Shown piece by piece: positions 31,017 to 34,277 of a stretch of DNA of 34,277 nt. The stretch is from assembly GCA_026388415.1 (NCBI GenBank), contig JAPLJV010000007.1:1-34277 (forward strand), given 5' to 3'. A model generated the notes under the pieces. It was not told the origin of the DNA and made no database searches. It saw only the letters and a list, made by a program, of their open reading frames with translations. The DNA is from Deltaproteobacteria bacterium. GTDB taxonomy: Bacteria > Desulfobacterota > Syntrophia > Syntrophales > JACQWR01. The translations under genes and the position numbers were made by a program. The first letter of the stretch is position 1; every line of letters starts with the position of its first letter.

Positions 31017-31556
31017 ATGAGATCATATGTTGTTATTTCCTCCATGGGGCCGGATCGTCCTGGTCTGGCCAAAGAAATCGCTGAATTTTTTACCGCCCGC
31101 GGCGTTAATATCGAACGGTCCCGTGGTTGTGTGTTGGGCAATGAATTCGGCATGATCATTCTCACATCGGGAAAGACTGACGACATCGAGCGTCTGATTA
31201 AAGATCTGGACAGCCTTCGCAAAAAAACAAAGCTGGAGATTTACGTTCGGAAAACCAAAGCGCCCAGCCATCGCGACACATTGCCGTCGATTCCCTACAA
31301 GCTCATTGCCACATCCATCGATCATCCTGGGATCATCCATCAAATCTGCAAATCACTCCAACTGCGGGGAGTCAACATCGAAGACATATCAACCAATGTG
31401 GATAATAATCCCTTTACGGGAGCTAATGTGTTCCATATGGCCTGCTACTTTTCTCTGCCGCCGGCTGTTAAAATTATAGATCTAAAAAACGATTTTAACC
31501 GCATCGGTGATGAATATAATATTGATATCCGGTTCGACGCTGTAATCAGTAAGTAG
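31017..31556 (+). CDS. double-ACT-domain regulator (GcvR-like)
   Basis: A 179-residue protein from the ATG at 31017, which has GGAG seven bases upstream; a longer frame from 30930 adds 29 residues inside the promoter region. Two ACT domains are seen: SYVVISSMGPDRPGLAKEIAEFF with RGVNIERSRG, and KLIATSIDHPGIIHQICKSL with RGVNIEDIST. This tandem is that of GcvR, which in E. coli restrains the glycine-cleavage operon activator GcvA when glycine is low, and of related amino-acid sensors. The gene ends four bases before fhs, so sensing of glycine or another amino acid to tune C1-folate flux is a sensible inference. Confidence 0.85.
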   Translation: MRSYVVISSMGPDRPGLAKEIAEFFTARGVNIERSRGCVLGNEFGMIILTSGKTDDIERLIKDLDSLRKKTKLEIYVRKTKAPSHRDTLPSIPYKLIATSIDHPGIIHQICKSLQLRGVNIEDISTNVDNNPFTGANVFHMACYFSLPPAVKIIDLKNDFNRIGDEYNIDIRFDAVISK

Positions 31557-31560
31557 CGCT

Positions 31561-33231
31561 ATGAAGAAAACCAAACAACACAACCCTGAAAAAAACCTGC
31601 GGTCCATTGTTGACATTGCCTCAATGCTCGGGTTGAAGGAAAATGATCTGGAATTATACGGCCGTTATAAGGCCAAAGTAAGGCTGGAAGTAATCCGGCG
31701 ATTTTCACGCAGGAACAATTCATCTTTGATTCTTGTGTCGGCCATGACACCGACCCCTGCCGGTGAAGGAAAGACCACCGTGTCCATCGGGCTTGCGCAG
31801 GCTCTGGCTAAAATCGGCAAGTCCACCATAGTGGCTTTGAGAGAACCATCACTGGGGCCTGTTTTCGGCATAAAAGGCGGGGCCACCGGCGGCGGACTTT
31901 CCCGTGTTCATCCGGTCGATGACATTAATCTCCATTTCACAAACGACTTTCCAGCAGTGGAAAGTGCGCACAATTTGCTCTCCGCTATCGTGGACAATTC
32001 CATTTTTCACGGCAATCATTTAAATATCGATCCGCGTAAAATCACCTGGCGTAGGGTTATAGATATGAATGACCGCTCACTTCGGGATATCGTCATAGGT
32101 CTGGGCGGTTCCACCAATGGAGTACCCCGGGAAACCGGATTTGATATTGTTCCCTCCAGTGAAATTATGGCAATTCTCTGCCTTTCGCGCTCCTATGAAG
32201 AATTGAAAGACAAGATACGCAAGATTCTGGTGAGCTTTACCTATGACGACTATCCGGTGATTGCCGGCGACCTAAAAGTGGAAGGAGCGGTCACGGCACT
32301 CTTGAAATATGCGTTACTACCCAATCTTGTGCAGACCACCGAAGGCGTTCCGGCCATTATACACGGCGGTCCATTTGCCAACATTGCCCAGGGTACCAAC
32401 AGTATCATGGGCACGGACCTGGCGCTTCGTCTGGCGGATTATGTGGTAACCGAAGCCGGATTTGGCTTTGATCTCGGCGCAGAGAAGTATTTCGACATCG
32501 TCGCGCCCTACGGCAATTTTCATCCCCGGATTGTCGTTTTGGTTGCTACCGTTCGTGCGCTGAAATATCACGCGGGCATTGCGCGAAAAGAACTGAACGA
32601 TCCCAACCCCATTATGGCCGTGCTAGGAATGGCAAATCTGCGCAAGCACTATGAAAATATCGACAAATTCAACGTCCCCTGCATTGTTGCTTTAAACCGG
32701 TTTCCTTCAGACACGGATGAAGAAATTAAAGCGGTTGTGGAAGCTGCGGAAAACGAAGGGATGAACATTGCCCCAGCGGATATCTTTAGACTGGGAGGCG
32801 AGGGCGGTTTGGAGCTTGCAGAAAAGACTGTCCGGCTGATTGCCGAAGCCAAAGGGACATTTAAGCCGCTCTATGACTGGAAACTGCCGGTGGAAGATAA
32901 AATATTTAAAGTTGCGAGCGAAATCTACGGCGCTGTTTCCATTGATTACCAGCCGCAGGCTAGGCGCAATCTCGATATGATCAAAAAAATCGGCTACGAT
33001 AAACTGCCGGTCTGTATTGCCAAGACCCAGCAATCGCTATCCGACAACCCGAGCCTTTTGGGTCTTCCCAGCAACTTTATCGTTACCGTTCGGGAAATTA
33101 AAATCGCTTCCGGCGCGGGCTTTTTGATTCCCATTACCGGAGAAATCCTCCGGATGCCCGGCCTTTCCAAAGTGCCAGCCGCCTACAACATTAATATTGA
33201 CCATACCGGAAATATAACGGGAATTGTATAG
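31561..33231 (+). CDS. fhs: formate--tetrahydrofolate ligase
   Basis: A 556-residue protein of the full family length. It has the nucleotide-binding loop TPTPAGEGKTT (63-73), EPSLGPVFGIKGGATGGG (the formate/folate region), INLHFTNDF, a long stretch ending GGPFANIAQGTNSI, and the C-terminal KTQQSLSDNP and AGFLIPITGEILRMPGL. It makes 10-formyl-THF from formate, THF and ATP, the entry of the methyl branch of the Wood-Ljungdahl pathway; run backwards it can yield formate and ATP. In a syntroph or acetogen-like anaerobe either use is possible. It is coupled to the ACT-domain regulator upstream. Confidence 0.97.
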   Translation: MKKTKQHNPEKNLRSIVDIASMLGLKENDLELYGRYKAKVRLEVIRRFSRRNNSSLILVSAMTPTPAGEGKTTVSIGLAQALAKIGKSTIVALREPSLGPVFGIKGGATGGGLSRVHPVDDINLHFTNDFPAVESAHNLLSAIVDNSIFHGNHLNIDPRKITWRRVIDMNDRSLRDIVIGLGGSTNGVPRETGFDIVPSSEIMAILCLSRSYEELKDKIRKILVSFTYDDYPVIAGDLKVEGAVTALLKYALLPNLVQTTEGVPAIIHGGPFANIAQGTNSIMGTDLALRLADYVVTEAGFGFDLGAEKYFDIVAPYGNFHPRIVVLVATVRALKYHAGIARKELNDPNPIMAVLGMANLRKHYENIDKFNVPCIVALNRFPSDTDEEIKAVVEAAENEGMNIAPADIFRLGGEGGLELAEKTVRLIAEAKGTFKPLYDWKLPVEDKIFKVASEIYGAVSIDYQPQARRNLDMIKKIGYDKLPVCIAKTQQSLSDNPSLLGLPSNFIVTVREIKIASGAGFLIPITGEILRMPGLSKVPAAYNINIDHTGNITGIV

Positions 33232-33496
33232 CTTTTAAAATCGTTTTAAAATCTTGACAGCCTTTTTCCGTTTAATTTATCATGCCTAATAACAAGCTTT
33301 TTTAATAAGAACTTCCTTTTTAGTGGTTTGCAATATAGGAAGCGTGGTCTTATGTGTCAATGAAATCTTGTGGCGTGAATTGTGTTGATTACGAATTGAA
33401 GTCCTGCATTGTCGGTGAGGGTAACGGTTTGTGGACTACAGGAAGGCATCAGCACCTTCATGTTGCATTGTATTCGAGTGGAATTGGATGAACGTT

Positions 33497-33955
33497 TCAA
33501 ACCGTAATGTTCGGGAACGCTTGCTTCAAAACCTCGTCTTTACCTGCTGTGACTATATCAAATGCCGACTTTAGTTCTTCGGGAATAGACATTGGTCTGC
33601 CGGTGGCGAGATTTACAAAAACCCATAGCGTTTCGGCCTCTGCAAGAATTTTTTTATCTCTTGCCCTCCAAAACAAGTATTTCCGCGGATGACTTTTCTT
33701 ACTGACACCACTAATCCAAGTAATAATTGAAATTGAATCTCCCAAGAAGGCTGGGCTTAAATACTTAATATAATGGGACCTTATTACCCAACTTGAGCCC
33801 GAACTTACGTAGCGCTCCATTGGCCAACCTCGGGCAATTGAATGTTCAAGGGATGCTTCCATCATCCAGCGGAGGTACTCAAGGTTATTGACATGCCTAT
33901 TAAGGTCAATTGATTTCTCAGAAACTGTTAAGTTCTTAACGTATATTCCCGCCAT
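33497..33955 (-). CDS. hot-dog-fold acyl thioesterase (FatA/YbgC-like)
   Basis: A 152-residue protein with one hot-dog domain. The active-site region reads DLNRHVNNLEYLRWM, with the Asn-x-His-Val-Asn-Asn-x-x-Tyr pattern shared by plant FatA-type acyl-ACP thioesterases and 4-hydroxybenzoyl-CoA-type enzymes. The middle has SHYIKYLSPAFLGDSISIITW, and LAEAETLWVFVNLATGRPMSIP forms the final strands. It would hydrolyse acyl-ACP or acyl-CoA; the substrate cannot be read from the sequence. It faces fhs across a 265-base gap in which I see no gene and no clear terminator. Confidence 0.88.
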   Translation of the reverse strand: MAGIYVKNLTVSEKSIDLNRHVNNLEYLRWMMEASLEHSIARGWPMERYVSSGSSWVIRSHYIKYLSPAFLGDSISIITWISGVSKKSHPRKYLFWRARDKKILAEAETLWVFVNLATGRPMSIPEELKSAFDIVTAGKDEVLKQAFPNITV

Positions 33956-34023
33956 ATTCTATTTAACTCCAACGCTCACGCCGCTTTCTTCTTAAAAAGA
34001 CTTTTTATTGAAACAAAGTATGT

Positions 34024-34149
34024 CTGAGAAAACTGTTTGATGCTCTCTTACAGGAAGAACGAGTGCATTATCGCGAACTGAAAACAGACTATCAAGACTT
34101 TGCACCTTTCAAACCTTACTACAAAATGTTAGACATGTATGAAAATTAA
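34024..34149 (+). pseudogene. C-terminal fragment of an unidentified protein
   Basis: An open frame without a start codon reads LRKLFDALLQEERVHYRELK and then TDYQDFAPFKPYYKMLDMYEN, followed by TAA. An in-frame stop lies about 12 bases upstream of the shown sequence. It looks like real coding sequence, possibly the last 40 residues of a gene whose front was removed, next to the insertion-sequence gene at 34205. I cannot name the family. Confidence 0.4.
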
Positions 34150-34204
34150 GACCTCAGGAGACAATTTGTGATAAAATTCATTATTTCTCCAAGGAGGTCG
34201 GTTT

Positions 34205-34277
34205 ATGACACAGGCACAACGAGATATCAGCAGAAAACTTCGTGTTCTGAATTATGCAAAGGAGTGCGGAAACGTAT
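34205..34277 (+). mobile_element. 5' end of a transposase gene (IS481/IS3-type helix-turn-helix start), cut by the window edge
   Basis: AAGGAGG at 34191-34197 stands seven bases before the ATG. The 24 visible codons read MTQAQRDISRKLRVLNYAKE and CGNV, which matches my memory of the N-terminal helix-turn-helix of rve-type transposases that begin MTxAQRDIxRKLRVL...GNVxKTCRYFG. The rest lies outside the window. The left inverted repeat would fall in about 34150-34190, but without the other end it cannot be defined. Confidence 0.6.

Noticed and set aside
1-34277. CRISPR array
   Set aside because: No set of regularly spaced identical repeats was seen. The dispersed repeats are kilobases apart and the EAIPQ repeats are inside a coding frame.

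Overview
The window looks like chromosomal DNA of an anaerobic Desulfobacterota (former Deltaproteobacteria), perhaps near the Syntrophales. This is inferred from gene content, not from a search. The clues are bacterial-type proS next to ispG, a bifunctional Rel, a flavin reductase-rubredoxin fusion, formate-tetrahydrofolate ligase, a TraB/PrgY-family membrane protein, a TopB-like topoisomerase with zinc ribbons, and several intergenic palindromes of types that litter such genomes.

Layout. (1) 1-1330: an SOS-regulated LexA with a UmuD-like protease half, followed by two tiny membrane proteins. (2) 1358-3723, minus strand: a frameshifted small gene, dtd, and a PurF-like protein that has lost its glutaminase nucleophile. 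(3) 3936-12640, plus strand: a housekeeping run of ispG, proS, rel, a cell-wall amidase, rph, rdgB, tRNA-Pro, an exported FKBP isomerase and a small repeat-bearing membrane protein. (4) 12762-17029, minus strand: flavin reductase-rubredoxin, yggS, maf, a rhomboid protease and a TraB-like protein. (5) 17273-23751: an RlmD/RumA-type methyltransferase (plus strand) facing trmFO, a TopB-like topoisomerase and dprA (minus strand, tightly coupled). (6) 23901-25637: a large secreted beta-domain protein. (7) tRNA-Arg at 25728, then about 5 kb of AT-rich accessory DNA. This holds a truncated excisionase-like gene, a broken mtfA, a frameshifted yprB-type nuclease, small hypothetical genes, a degenerate repeat found at gene borders, and an operon of three short ribbon-helix-helix-like proteins. 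It reads as the decayed remains of an element integrated at the tRNA. (8) 31017-33955: a double-ACT regulator coupled to fhs, and a hot-dog thioesterase. (9) The right edge enters a transposase gene.

The genes mostly serve translation and RNA maintenance (proS, dtd, rph, rlmD-like, trmFO, two tRNAs), nucleotide-pool hygiene (rdgB, maf), the stringent and SOS responses, isoprenoid synthesis and C1-folate chemistry. The observations most worth following are the PurF-like protein with a dead glutaminase, the rubredoxin fusion that keeps an internal ribosome-binding site, non-canonical starts (trmFO ATT/ATC, rdgB CTG), a hairpin repeat family with compensating stems, dispersed repeats that supply gene ends, and the three-gene ribbon-helix-helix operon.
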